From contig NZ_CP029043.1 of assembly GCF_003074055.1 (NCBI RefSeq), positions 7,308,501-7,372,500 on the forward strand: DNA of 64,000 bases, given 5' to 3'. The translations under genes were made by a program, and so were the position numbers. How positions within the stretch are numbered: position 1 is the first letter of the stretch; the number at the start of each line of letters is the position of its first letter. Under the pieces are notes generated by a model. That model was not told the DNA's origin, did no database searches, and saw only the letters and a program-made list of their open reading frames with translations. Shown here piece after piece: positions 25,569 to 34,195 of this stretch. This DNA comes from Streptomyces nigra (GTDB lineage: Bacteria > Actinomycetota > Actinomycetes > Streptomycetales > Streptomycetaceae).

Positions 25569-26903
25569 TCAGCGGGACGCGGACGCCGCCAGCATCGGCA
25601 GCGACACTATGTCCGCGAGGGCCTCCTGACCGGCGATGTTGGCGTGCACGCCGTCCCCGGTGTCGTACGGCGGGTTGATGCCGTTCGGCTTCAACGGGTC
25701 CCTCAGCACCTGGTCGAACGGCAGCACACCGTCACAGGTGCCGGCGCAGGAGTTCCACGTCGAGACGAAGGTGCCGACGGCGTGCCGGTCCCGGTTGTTC
25801 TGGTCCGTGTAGCCGGGGCGCGGGGTGATCGGCGTGACGTACACCTCGATGCCCGCCGCCCGCAGCCGCCGGAACACCTCCCGGTAGCTGTCCAGGATCT
25901 GGTCGGCAGCGCATCCGGCCGCGAGATCGTTGGTGCCGTAGTAGTAGAGCACCCCGGTCACCCCGTGGAGGGCGAGCACGTCGCGTTCCAGACGGGACAC
26001 CGCGTCCAGGCCGCGCAGCGACGGGTCCGTGCGGGGGCAGGTGGCGGCACTGGTGGTACCCCCGATACCGGCGTTGGCGACCGTGAACTGCCGGTCGGCG
26101 GGCAGCTCTTCGGTGATGCGCCGTGCCACGAAGTCCGTCCACCGCAGGTTCTCGCCCGGGCGCTGGCAGCCCGGACCGCAGTCGGTCGACCCGGTGCCGT
26201 CGACCACCGAGCTGCCGTACGCGACGAGCGTGCCGCGCAGCCGCGGGTTGTGCACGTCGACGGCGGTGACCAGATACGTCGAGCCGGTCGTCCGCGTGTA
26301 CGCGGAACCCGAGGCGTCGGTGGTGTGGTCCCCGGAGCCGGGCGGGGTCAGGTAGTTGTCGCGGAAGGCGCTGTTGTGGATGCCGGCGGTCACGGTGCCG
26401 GACACGGAGACGGACACCGCGATGTCCTCCTGGGCCGCCGTGCGGAGCCGGGCCGGATCGCTCCACACCTCGCCGCCGGCCGGGACGACGACCGTGCCGC
26501 TCCCGGCGAAGGTGACGGGGACCGGATCGCCCTCCGTCGCCGCCCCGCCGCCGTCGCTGTGCGCGACGGTCGCCGCGGTCACGGTCAACGGCGTCTCGCC
26601 GAACGTGTTCTGCAGCCGTATCCGCAGGGCGTCACCGCCCTGACTGAGATGGCTGATCATCCGCACGGACTGATCGTTCAACTGCTGTGTCGCACGCCCC
26701 TGTTGGGAGCCGGTCCAGGAGGTGAACCACCCCTTCGCGGCGGACGGCCGATGCGGTCCCGCCTCGCTCGGGGCGGCCGCAGTGGGGGCGGATGCGGCGA
26801 GCACCGAGGCCGTCAGCGCGAAGGCGAGGCCCACGGCGAGGCGGCCCGCCTGCGACCGAAGTGACCGGGGCCGGGCTGAGACGCGAGGGAGAAGAGGGCT
26901 CAT
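25569..26903 (-). CDS. Secreted SGNH/GDSL hydrolase
   Basis: A 444-residue secreted esterase-type enzyme. The signal peptide is LAVGLAFALTASVLAASAPT. The SGNH blocks are degenerate but recognisable: block I around LVAYGSSVVDGTGST, block III in VLYYYGTNDLAAGC and a terminal NPPYDTGDGVHANIAGQEAL with the catalytic Asp-x-x-His. The N-terminal 200 residues form an added beta-rich domain (WFTSWTGSQQGRA). Proteins like this deacetylate polysaccharides or cleave lipid esters; the substrate is unknown. ATG 26903 follows AGGAAC. It is divergent from the DinB gene at 27054. Confidence 0.9.
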   Translation of the reverse strand: MSPLLPRVSARPRSLRSQAGRLAVGLAFALTASVLAASAPTAAAPSEAGPHRPSAAKGWFTSWTGSQQGRATQQLNDQSVRMISHLSQGGDALRIRLQNTFGETPLTVTAATVAHSDGGGAATEGDPVPVTFAGSGTVVVPAGGEVWSDPARLRTAAQEDIAVSVSVSGTVTAGIHNSAFRDNYLTPPGSGDHTTDASGSAYTRTTGSTYLVTAVDVHNPRLRGTLVAYGSSVVDGTGSTDCGPGCQRPGENLRWTDFVARRITEELPADRQFTVANAGIGGTTSAATCPRTDPSLRGLDAVSRLERDVLALHGVTGVLYYYGTNDLAAGCAADQILDSYREVFRRLRAAGIEVYVTPITPRPGYTDQNNRDRHAVGTFVSTWNSCAGTCDGVLPFDQVLRDPLKPNGINPPYDTGDGVHANIAGQEALADIVSLPMLAASASR

Positions 26904-27053
26904 TGGTTCCTGTCCTTCCCGTGGGACGGGTGAAACGAGCGTGAAAAGCCTTTCCCCGGGTCGGTGCGGGCAACCCCGGTCCGACGACACGCGGTGTGTT
27001 CGTCGCGGACGAAGTCCATTACGCGGGCGATGTGTTGATGCCACGGTGACCTG

Positions 27054-27587
27054 ATGACGACGACTACGACACCGGACGGCCGGCCCGTCCCTCCCGCCCA
27101 CGCCGACGAGCGCACCATGCTGGAGGCGTGGCTCGACTTCCACCGTGCGACCCTTGCCCTGAAGTGCGCCGGCCTCGACGACGAGCGTCTGCGGCACGCC
27201 GCGGTGCCTCCCTCACGGATGACGCTGCTCGGCCTCGTGCAGCACATGGCCGAAGTGGAACGCAACTGGTTCCAGCGCGTCTTCGCGTCCCTGGACGTGC
27301 CACCCGTCTTCGGCGCGGACAACACCGACGGCTTCACCCTCGCCCCGGACCGCGGCCTGCAGGAGGCGACGGCCGCCTGGCAGGCGCAGATCGCCCGGGG
27401 CCGTGAACTGACGGCCGACGCCTCCCTCGACGACGCCGGCCGCCTGTCCCAGCGGGAGGCCGGTCGCGTAGGCGACGCGGGCGTCTCCCTGCGCTGGATC
27501 CTGGTCCACCTCATCGAGGAGTACGCCCGCCACAACGGCCACGCGGACCTGCTCCGCGAACGGCTGGACGGGGTGACCGGCACCTGA
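27054..27587 (+). CDS. DinB family protein (DUF664)
   Basis: A 177-residue four-helix-bundle protein with metal-ligand His residues placed as in DinB/DUF664: LLGLVQHMAEVERNWFQRVF (His about 63), and the C-terminal WILVHLIEEYARHNGHADLL (His pair about 145 and 154). In actinobacteria these are often mycothiol-dependent transferases. No ribosome binding site of note precedes ATG 27054. It stands alone between the SGNH hydrolase and a gap holding a gene remnant. A second DinB-type protein is encoded at 39866-40372. Confidence 0.9.
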   Translation: MTTTTTPDGRPVPPAHADERTMLEAWLDFHRATLALKCAGLDDERLRHAAVPPSRMTLLGLVQHMAEVERNWFQRVFASLDVPPVFGADNTDGFTLAPDRGLQEATAAWQAQIARGRELTADASLDDAGRLSQREAGRVGDAGVSLRWILVHLIEEYARHNGHADLLRERLDGVTGT

Positions 27588-28073
27588 GTGCAGTCCCGTA
27601 GCCACGTGGTCATGGGGTCGGCGCCGGGTTCTTGAGCATCTCCGTCAGGGCGGAGATGCTCTGGTCGCCGTATCCGGCCAGGCTCACAAGGACCCGCCCT
27701 TTGAGCGTGGCGGTAGCCGGTTGCAGGGCCTCAGTCGTGTCTTACGTGGTCAGGCAGGCGATGATCAGCGGACTCGCTGCGGCTGCTTCCGGGCCGCGCG
27801 GCCGAAATCCCGCGCCCGCCGCGCCCATTTGACCCGGCTTGCGAGGCCAATTCAAGCCGTCACTTTGGCGGTCGCATGACAAACGCAAGGGTCCGGTGTC
27901 ACCCTTCTGCTCGAGTTCACCGTTCGTCCACGTGACCACCACGCGAAACGGACGTCTTGCCACCCCCCACCTCCTTCCACCCGCATGCCGTGCAGCGCTA
28001 CGGACCGGCACACCCCGCCGGTCCTCTCGTCCACGGCCCCCACACGGGCCGACCGTCCCGAAGGAGCACCCCT
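27588..28073. other. 486-bp gap with a short minus-strand coding remnant
   Basis: On the minus strand, 27741-27610 reads EALQPATATLKGRVLVSLAG, then YGDQSISALTEMLKNPAPTP and a stop. It has good codon use but an in-frame TAA just upstream (27744-27742) and no start or ribosome binding site, so it looks like the tail of a lost gene. Within it is a perfect 11-bp hairpin, GAGCATCTCCG-TCAGGG-CGGAGATGCTC (27634-27661). The rest (27745-28060) is less GC-rich and holds the M4 peptidase promoter; no other gene is seen. Confidence 0.4.
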
Positions 28074-30341
28074 TTGTCCCTGCGACACCGCGCCCTCGTC
28101 CGGCGCAGACGCGCAACCGGTATAGCCCTCACGGCAGTCGGGGCCCTGCTGGCCCTGGCCGCTCCCGGTCTGGCCGCGGCGGCGCCGGCCGACCCGGGCC
28201 CCGCGAAGATCACCGCCAACCCCCGGGCGGGCGCCGCCCCGGCCGCCCTCACCCCCGCCCGCCGCACGGCCCTCATCAAGAGCGCCCAGTCGGAGGCGGC
28301 CGGCACCGCACAGCGGATCGGCCTCGGCGGCAAGGAGAAGCTCCTCGTCAAGGACGTCGTCAAGGACGCCGACGGCACCACGCACACGCGCTACGAGCGC
28401 ACGTACGCCGGACTCCCCGTCCTCGGCGGCGACCTCGTCGTCCACGACAGGAGCGGCCGTACGACCGTCACCAGGGCCGGCAAGGCGACGCTCGCCCTGA
28501 ACACCCTCAGCCCCAAGGTCACCCAGTCCGCCGCCGCCGGCAAGGCCCTCGCCGCGTCGAAGAAGACCGACGTCAAGGGCGCCGAGACGGAGCGCGCGCC
28601 CCGGCTCGTGGTGTGGGCCGGCGCCGGCAAGCCCGTGCTCGCCTGGGAGACCGTCGTCGAGGGCGTCCAGAAGGACGGCACCCCCAGCGAACTCCAGGTC
28701 GTCACCGACGCGGCCACCGGCAAGCAGCTCCTGGCGGCCGAGAAGGTGCACACCGGCTCCGGCAAGGGCCAGTTCGTCGGCGACGTCGAGATCGGCACCA
28801 CGCAGTCCGGGTCGACGTTCCAGCTCGTCGACCCCGACCGCGCGAATCAGAAGACGTACGACCTCAACCAGGGCACCTCGGGCACCGGCACCCTCTTCAC
28901 GGACGACAACGATGTCTGGGGCAACGGGCAGCCGTCCGACCGCCAGACCGCGGGCGTGGACGTCGCGTACGGCGCCGCGGCGACCTGGGACTACTTCAAG
29001 GACAGCTACGGCCGCAACGGCATCCGCAACGACGGCGTCGCCGCCTACAGCCGTGCCCACTACGGCAACAACTACGTCAACGCCTTCTGGCAGGACTCCT
29101 GCTTCTGCATGACGTACGGCGACGGCTCGGGCAACACCCACCCGCTGACCGCGCTCGACGTGGCCGCCCACGAGATGAGCCACGGCGTCACGGCCGCCAC
29201 CGCGGGCCTCGTCTACTCCGGTGAGTCCGGCGGTCTCAACGAGGCCACCTCCGACATCTTCGCCGCGGCCGTCGAGTTCCACGAGGACCTGCCCGCCGAC
29301 CCCGGTGACTACTTCGTCGGCGAGAAGATCGACATCAACGGCGACGGCACCCCGCTGCGCTACATGGACAAGCCCTCCAAGGACGGCGCGTCCAGGGACA
29401 ACTGGAGCTCCACGCTCGGCGGCATCGACGTCCACTACTCGTCCGGCCCCGCCAACCACTTCTTCTACCTGCTGTCCGAGGGCAGCGGCCCGAAGACCGT
29501 CAACGGCGTCGACTACGACAGCCCCACCTACGACGGGCAGCCCGTCACCGGCATCGGCATCGAGAACGCCGCCGCGATCTGGTACCGCGCGCTGACGACG
29601 TACATGACGTCGACGACCAACTACGCCGGGGCCCGCACCGCCACCCTGTCCGCCGCCGCGGACCTGTTCGGCGCCTACAGCCCGACCTACCTCGCCGTCG
29701 CCGACGCCTGGGCCGGGATCAACGTCGGCAACCGCATCGCGCTCGGCGTCAACCTCGCCCCGGTCGCCGACCAGATCAGCGGCGTCAACCAGGACGTCAG
29801 CCTCCAGCTCGACGCCTACACCACCAACTCCGGGGCGAGCCTCACCTACGAGGCCGAGGGCCTGCCCGAGGGCCTGAGCATCAGCCCGAGCGGACTGATC
29901 AGCGGCACCCCGGCCACCCTCGGCACCAGTGACGTCACCGTCACGGTCACCGACAGCACCGGCGCGACCGCCTCGGACACCTTCACCTGGCAGATCGCCT
30001 ACGTCTACTCCAACGCCACCCGCGTGGACATCCCCGACAACGGGGCGGCCGTCCTGTCCCCGGTGACCATCAGCGGCCGCGAGGGCAACGCCTCCGCGAC
30101 CACCTCGGTCTACGTCAACATCGTCCACACCTACCGCGGCGACCTCGTCGTCGACCTCGTCGGCCCGAACGGCACCGTCTACCCGCTGCTCAACCGCAGC
30201 GGCGGCTCCGCCGACAACGTCGACCAGACCTTCACCGTCGACGCCTCGGCACAGCCGCTCAACGGCACCTGGGCGCTGCGCGTGCAGGACCGTGCGAACA
30301 TCGACGTCGGCCACATCGCCCGCTGGACCCTGACCCCCTGA
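28074..30341 (+). CDS. Secreted thermolysin-like M4 metallopeptidase with P/homo B domain
   Basis: A 755-residue secreted zinc protease. The start is a TTG at 28074, 7 bases after AAGGAG, giving a proper signal peptide (RRRATGIALTAVGALLALAA). An FTP/PepSY propeptide precedes the M4 catalytic domain: zinc site VAAHEMSHGV (about residues 362-371) and third ligand Glu in GGLNEATSD (about 387), with the distal His in VHYSSGPANHFFYLLSEG. An Ig-like domain (about 565-650) and a C-terminal proprotein-convertase P domain (ISGREGNASATTSVYVNIVH, TYRGDLVVDLVGPNGTVYPL) follow. It is one of several secreted proteases in this window. Confidence 0.94.
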   Translation: MSLRHRALVRRRRATGIALTAVGALLALAAPGLAAAAPADPGPAKITANPRAGAAPAALTPARRTALIKSAQSEAAGTAQRIGLGGKEKLLVKDVVKDADGTTHTRYERTYAGLPVLGGDLVVHDRSGRTTVTRAGKATLALNTLSPKVTQSAAAGKALAASKKTDVKGAETERAPRLVVWAGAGKPVLAWETVVEGVQKDGTPSELQVVTDAATGKQLLAAEKVHTGSGKGQFVGDVEIGTTQSGSTFQLVDPDRANQKTYDLNQGTSGTGTLFTDDNDVWGNGQPSDRQTAGVDVAYGAAATWDYFKDSYGRNGIRNDGVAAYSRAHYGNNYVNAFWQDSCFCMTYGDGSGNTHPLTALDVAAHEMSHGVTAATAGLVYSGESGGLNEATSDIFAAAVEFHEDLPADPGDYFVGEKIDINGDGTPLRYMDKPSKDGASRDNWSSTLGGIDVHYSSGPANHFFYLLSEGSGPKTVNGVDYDSPTYDGQPVTGIGIENAAAIWYRALTTYMTSTTNYAGARTATLSAAADLFGAYSPTYLAVADAWAGINVGNRIALGVNLAPVADQISGVNQDVSLQLDAYTTNSGASLTYEAEGLPEGLSISPSGLISGTPATLGTSDVTVTVTDSTGATASDTFTWQIAYVYSNATRVDIPDNGAAVLSPVTISGREGNASATTSVYVNIVHTYRGDLVVDLVGPNGTVYPLLNRSGGSADNVDQTFTVDASAQPLNGTWALRVQDRANIDVGHIARWTLTP

Positions 30342-30360
30342 TCCTCGACCGCCTCCCGCC

Positions 30361-30410
30361 TGACGGCGCCGCCGTCCGGTCCTTCCCTGGGCCGGGCGGC
30401 GGCGCCGTCA
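30361..30410 (+). terminator. Hairpin after the M4 peptidase gene
   Basis: A 14-bp stem, TGACGGCGCCGCCG (30361-30374) with CGGCGGCGCCGTCA (30397-30410), is extended by further pairing inside the loop. It begins 19 bases after the stop. Confidence 0.8.
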
Positions 30411-30521
30411 TGTCGGGGGCCGTGCCCGGTGCGTTGTCGGTGACCAGCGGAAAGCGCCCAGAGCCGCCCGGATAGCATGTGCGCACCGACGACGGTCCCC
30501 GCCGCCCCCACCAGGGAGACC

Positions 30522-31958
30522 ATGCCGTGCGACGCGAAAGGTGGCTTGGCTGCCCATGACACACCGGGCACAACGGTGAGATCCATATCGTCGCGGATCT
30601 CCCCGAACGAGAAGGACACGGCCGAAGGACCCGTCCCATGGCGCCGGCCACGGGCGATGTTCTGGACCGCGGCAGGCGTGGCGGTCCTCGGCTTCCTGGT
30701 CGCCCTGGAGATCGCCGCACGCGACATCGGCGTCCCGGGACCGATGACCAGTCAGGTCAAGGACCTCATATACGCCCCGAAACCGGGCCCCCTGTACGCC
30801 GGTCTCGCGCTGCTGATGGTGGTGCTCACCTGGCGGCAACGCCTCCTCGCGGCAGGCGCCGCGCTCGGCATCGACGTCGTCTCCGCCCTGGTGCGATGGA
30901 TGATCGGCGTCGACCCGCCCAGCGAGTACTTCCTCGGCGGCGGCGCGCTCTGGGTGATCCTGGCGTTCGCGGTCATCGCCGTGACCCGCCGCACCGGCGC
31001 CGAACGCACCCTCCTGCTGAAGGGCGTCGGACTGGCCTTCCTGCTCATGGCGGGCCGCAAGACCGGTGACACCTGGCTGATCATCACGGCCAAGACCCGC
31101 CCGACGGTCCTCGACCCGTATGTGGCCACCGCCGACCGGGCCCTCGGCGACCCGTCCTGGCTGGCCGGGCGGATGCTCGAGGCCACGGCCCCGATCGGCA
31201 CCGACATCGTCCAGATCGTCTACGCACAGCTCGCCGTGGCCGCCGTGGTGGTCGCCCTCTACCAGCTGCGCAACGTGGCCTCCGAAGGCCGCTTCCCACG
31301 CCACCACCTGGTCCGCACCTTCCTGGTCATCGGCCTGCTCGGCCCGGCCTTCTACATGATCTTCCCGGTGGTCGGCCCCGTCTTCGCCTACGGCCCGGGC
31401 GCGTCCGGAACGGGCGGCGTGGAATGGTCCCTGCTCAACCTGTGGCCCCACACCCCGCCGCCCCTGAGCACCCCGCACCCGATGCCGTACGACGGGCTCA
31501 CCCCCCGCAACTGCATGCCGAGCCTGCACACGGCGTGGAGCATCGCGATCTTCATCCACACCCGCAGGGCCCCTCGGCTCCTGCGCCACGCCGGTACGTT
31601 CTGGCTGGTCGCCACGCTCACCGCGACCCTCGGCTTCGGCTACCACTACGGCGTGGACCTGCTCGCCGGTGTGGTGTTCGCGCTGACGATCGAGGCGGCG
31701 CTGCGCGCCCAGGTGCGCGGTTGGGACCGGCCGGCCGTCGTGCTCGTCTCGTACGGCACGGTGGTCTTCACCGCCCTGCTGGTGAGCTACCGGTACCTCC
31801 CGATGGAGATGGCGCTGCACCCGCGCATCTGGGGGCCGCTGCTGGTCCTGGCGATGACGTCGGTGGTCTACGTCTACGTCCGCACGACCAGGCTCTGGGA
31901 CGCGGAGACGGGGACCGTCCCGGCCCGGCAGCCGCAGCCCCAACCCGAACCGGCCTGA
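30522..31958 (+). CDS. PAP2 family (Aur1-like) membrane phosphatase/phosphotransferase
   Basis: A polytopic membrane protein of about 478 residues with ten or so hydrophobic segments. The PAP2-type motifs are the inositolphosphotransferase variety: TPRNCMPSLHTAWSIAIF, with the catalytic His, and LGFGYHYGVDLLAGVV. Such enzymes act on phospholipid or polyprenyl head groups; the substrate is unknown. The start is uncertain: ATG 30522 follows AGGGAG closely, another ATG is at 30477, and the conserved part begins only near residue 50. A strong terminator separates it from the convergent infA-type gene. Confidence 0.85.
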   Translation: MPCDAKGGLAAHDTPGTTVRSISSRISPNEKDTAEGPVPWRRPRAMFWTAAGVAVLGFLVALEIAARDIGVPGPMTSQVKDLIYAPKPGPLYAGLALLMVVLTWRQRLLAAGAALGIDVVSALVRWMIGVDPPSEYFLGGGALWVILAFAVIAVTRRTGAERTLLLKGVGLAFLLMAGRKTGDTWLIITAKTRPTVLDPYVATADRALGDPSWLAGRMLEATAPIGTDIVQIVYAQLAVAAVVVALYQLRNVASEGRFPRHHLVRTFLVIGLLGPAFYMIFPVVGPVFAYGPGASGTGGVEWSLLNLWPHTPPPLSTPHPMPYDGLTPRNCMPSLHTAWSIAIFIHTRRAPRLLRHAGTFWLVATLTATLGFGYHYGVDLLAGVVFALTIEAALRAQVRGWDRPAVVLVSYGTVVFTALLVSYRYLPMEMALHPRIWGPLLVLAMTSVVYVYVRTTRLWDAETGTVPARQPQPQPEPA

Positions 31959-31974
31959 CGGCCCGCACGCCCAA

Positions 31975-32004
31975 GGGGCCCGGTCCGGTTCAGGACCGGG
32001 CCCC
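31975..32004. terminator. Bidirectional hairpin between PAP2 and IF-1 genes
   Basis: A perfect 12-bp stem, GGGGCCCGGTCC / GGACCGGGCCCC, with a GGTTCA loop sits midway between two convergent stop codons. Confidence 0.88.
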
Positions 32005-32017
32005 ACGGACAACACGG

Positions 32018-32242
32018 CTAGTTCCGGTACCGGAACACGATCCGCCCCCGCGCCAGGTCGTACGGCGGAAGCTCCACCAGGACCCGGTCGCCCAGCATGA
32101 TCCGGATGTAGTGTCTGCGGATCTTCCCGCTGATGTGCGCGAGGACCTGGTGGCCGTTCTCCAGCTCCACGGTGAACATGGCGCTGCGCAGACACTCCAC
32201 GACCCGGCCCTCGGCCTCGATGACGTTCCTGGTCCGCGTCAT
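32018..32242 (-). CDS. infA: Translation initiation factor IF-1 (paralogue)
   Basis: A 74-residue OB-fold protein that fits IF-1 along its whole length: EAEGRVVECLRSAMFTVELE, NGHQVLAHISGKIRRHYIRI and LVELPPYDLARGRIVFRYRN. It departs from the usual housekeeping form (Met-Ala-Lys-Lys-Gln-Gly start) in its N-terminus (MTRTRNVIEAEG). It is not beside the ribosomal-protein and rpmJ/rpsM genes where the main Streptomyces infA resides. Its ATG overlaps the GNAT stop (ATGA), so it is translationally coupled to an acetyltransferase. This is most likely a second, accessory IF-1, perhaps used under stress; that role is inference. Confidence 0.9.
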   Translation of the reverse strand: MTRTRNVIEAEGRVVECLRSAMFTVELENGHQVLAHISGKIRRHYIRIMLGDRVLVELPPYDLARGRIVFRYRN

Positions 32243-33030
32243 CGCACGAGCTCCAGCGTGCCGCCCACCGGCCGCGCCCCGACGCCCCGGAACAGCGCCG
32301 ACGCCACCGCGTTCGAGGCGTCGACCTCGGCCCACGCCTCGGCGGTCCCGGCACGGTGGAGCACACCCAGCGCGTGGGCGAGCAGAGCCCGGCCGACGCC
32401 GCGCCGCCGCTCACCGGCCCGCACCGCGAGCAGCCCGATCCGCGGCCGCTTCACCCGCACCACCCGGATCAGCCCCAGGTAGGCGTCCGGCGTCGCGGCC
32501 ACCGCGTACAGCGCCGGGTCGACGATGGTGTCGCCCTCCGTTCGGGGCACCACCTCGGCGGGCATCGACCGCCAGCCCACGGTCGCCTCGACCTCGGCCC
32601 GGATGACACGGTCCACCTCGCGCAGCATCCCCTCGTCCGCCTGTCCGGCGGGCACGATGGTCACGCCCGGCGGCGGTACGACCGCACGCAGCCCTGTGAC
32701 GTCGGGGTCGGTGGGGACGGCGTACTCCACCTCGCGGCGCGGAACGGTGAAACCGGCCCGCCGCCACCGGGCCGTCAGCTCGGTGTCGGCCTCGTCGACC
32801 ACGGTGTGCAGCGGCGCCGGAAACGCCGCGGTCATCGCCTCGGCGAGCTGCGCGAAGGCGGTGTCGTGCCAGGCGTCGACGCTGACGAACAGTCGTCCGT
32901 CCGGCCGGTGCTGCACATGCCCTCGGCCGACCACCAGGTCGTCCTCCAGGGCATGCCACTGCCCGTACGCGACGCGCGTGACCAGCGTGGCCTGCTCGGC
33001 CGGATGTGATGGGTAGGTCTTCGGATCCAT
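32239..33030 (-). CDS. GNAT N-acetyltransferase coupled to the IF-1 paralogue
   Basis: A 263-residue protein whose C-terminal GNAT domain shows IGLLAVRAGERRRGVGRALL (acetyl-CoA loop) and AEAWAEVDASNAVASALFRG. The N-terminal half appears to be a second, divergent GNAT-like lobe. The substrate is unknown. ATG 33030 lies behind GGAAGGGGA. Its stop overlaps the start of the IF-1 gene, so both are made from one message. A possible leader peptide ORF lies 55 bases upstream. A link to translation (for example acetylation of a ribosomal or tRNA target, or drug resistance) is only suggested by the coupling. Confidence 0.87.
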   Translation of the reverse strand: MDPKTYPSHPAEQATLVTRVAYGQWHALEDDLVVGRGHVQHRPDGRLFVSVDAWHDTAFAQLAEAMTAAFPAPLHTVVDEADTELTARWRRAGFTVPRREVEYAVPTDPDVTGLRAVVPPPGVTIVPAGQADEGMLREVDRVIRAEVEATVGWRSMPAEVVPRTEGDTIVDPALYAVAATPDAYLGLIRVVRVKRPRIGLLAVRAGERRRGVGRALLAHALGVLHRAGTAEAWAEVDASNAVASALFRGVGARPVGGTLELVR

Positions 33031-33085
33031 CGGAGTCCCCTTCCAGGAGAGCCTCGAACTCAGGCGCTCCTGGCGACACCGATCG

Positions 33086-33139
33086 TCAGCCGCCGGACCG
33101 TGACGGGATGAGGGAGCACCCACGGAAAACTGCGTTCAC
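33086..33139 (-). CDS. Possible 17-residue leader peptide upstream of the GNAT/IF-1 operon
   Basis: A GTG at 33139 is preceded at 5 bases by an ideal GGAGGTGA ribosome binding site (33152-33145). It encodes Met-NAVFRGCSLIPSRSGG, ending at TGA 33086. The GNAT ATG is 55 bases further on. No other gene explains so strong a ribosome binding site here. It may be a regulatory upstream ORF for translational attenuation. No ribosome-stalling motif is recognised. Confidence 0.45.
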   Translation of the reverse strand: MNAVFRGCSLIPSRSGG

Positions 33140-33433
33140 GGGTCTCACCTCCTACGACGACTCGGCCGGTCCACCGCGAACGTATCAGCGGGGCGATACG
33201 CGGCTCCACCGAATTGACGCGGGCTGCCGGCCTCGGCCGCCGGCACGGCCGGGCGCGCAGTCACGTCCGTCCCCTCCCCGGGCCGACCCGACGCTACCCG
33301 GTCGGCCCGGGGTACAGTCCCGGCGTGCGTTGATTCTCCGGGCGGCGGCCCCGCGCAGCCGCGGACGGTACGGGCGCCCTGGATGCGGGGGCCCTGGCAG
33401 GCAACCCGTCATCACCCCACGGAGATCCCCACC
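33140..33433. other. Intergenic region between divergent GNAT and nucleotidyltransferase genes
   Basis: About 290 bases without a convincing gene. It contains a single half of the GGGGTACAG palindrome arm near 33309-33317 but no second arm. Promoters for both flanking genes must lie here; none is distinct enough to name. Confidence 0.4.
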
Positions 33434-34183
33434 ATGACCGCGCAACAGCCCCTCACCTACGACGCGTTCGTCGCCCTCGCCGCCGCCGACCCGGCCGTCG
33501 TCGGGCTCGTCCTCAAGGGGTCCCGGGCCCACGAGGGCACGGCCACCCGGCACTCCGACCACGATCTGTACGTGGTCCTCGCCGACGACGCTCCCACCGG
33601 CCTCACCCGCTTCGCCGGGCACCGCAGTGCCGAACTGGACCTCGTCGTCGTCTCCCTCACGGACTTCCGGGCGGCGGGGATGCCCGGCTTCGAGCGGTAC
33701 GCCCTCGCGCGCGCCCGGGTCGTCCTCGACCGCCTCGACGGGGAGATCACCCGCATCCTCGCCGCCAAGGCGCACCTGACCGCCGACGAGGCGGCGCGCG
33801 ACGCCGCGACCCGGCTGGACGCCTACGTCAACTCCGTCTACCGGTCCCTCAAGAACGACCGGGACGGTCAGTCCCTCCCCGCACGCCTTGACGCCGCCGA
33901 CAGCGTCGGCCACCTCCTCGACCTGCTCTTCACACTCGACCGCCGTCCCCGCCCCTACAACAAGTACCTGGCCTGGGAACTGGCCCGGCACCCGCTCCCC
34001 GGGTGGGACACCGACACCCTGCTCGACACGGTCGGCCGTATCACGGCGACCGGCGAAGTGACGGTCCAGCGCGGGCTGTTCGCCCAAGTCGAGACGGCCG
34101 CGCGGCGGGCCGGGCACGGCGAGGTGCTGGACGCCTGGGGCGAGGACCTGGAGCTGATGCGGCCGTGGACGAGACGCCGGTGA
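33434..34183 (+). CDS. Nucleotidyltransferase-domain protein (aminoglycoside adenylyltransferase-like)
   Basis: A 249-residue protein. The pol-beta-type active site is LVLKGSRAHEGTATRHSDHD, then LYVVLADD: the Gly-Ser followed by paired Asp residues that bind metal (about residues 26-50). A third acidic strand is AELDLVVVS. The C-terminal half is helical (NSVYRSLKNDRDGQSLPARL, PRPYNKYLAWEL), as in small-molecule or MNT-type nucleotidyltransferases. It may modify an antibiotic or be an orphan MNT-type toxin component. ATG 33434 follows GGAG. Nothing in the neighbourhood fixes its substrate. Confidence 0.8.
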   Translation: MTAQQPLTYDAFVALAAADPAVVGLVLKGSRAHEGTATRHSDHDLYVVLADDAPTGLTRFAGHRSAELDLVVVSLTDFRAAGMPGFERYALARARVVLDRLDGEITRILAAKAHLTADEAARDAATRLDAYVNSVYRSLKNDRDGQSLPARLDAADSVGHLLDLLFTLDRRPRPYNKYLAWELARHPLPGWDTDTLLDTVGRITATGEVTVQRGLFAQVETAARRAGHGEVLDAWGEDLELMRPWTRRR

Positions 34184-34195
34184 CCCGGCGTGCGG

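Noticed and set aside
33309..33317. GGGGTACAG half-site resembling the two-component palindrome
   Set aside because: The second arm is absent and the downstream gene is unrelated, so it is probably chance.
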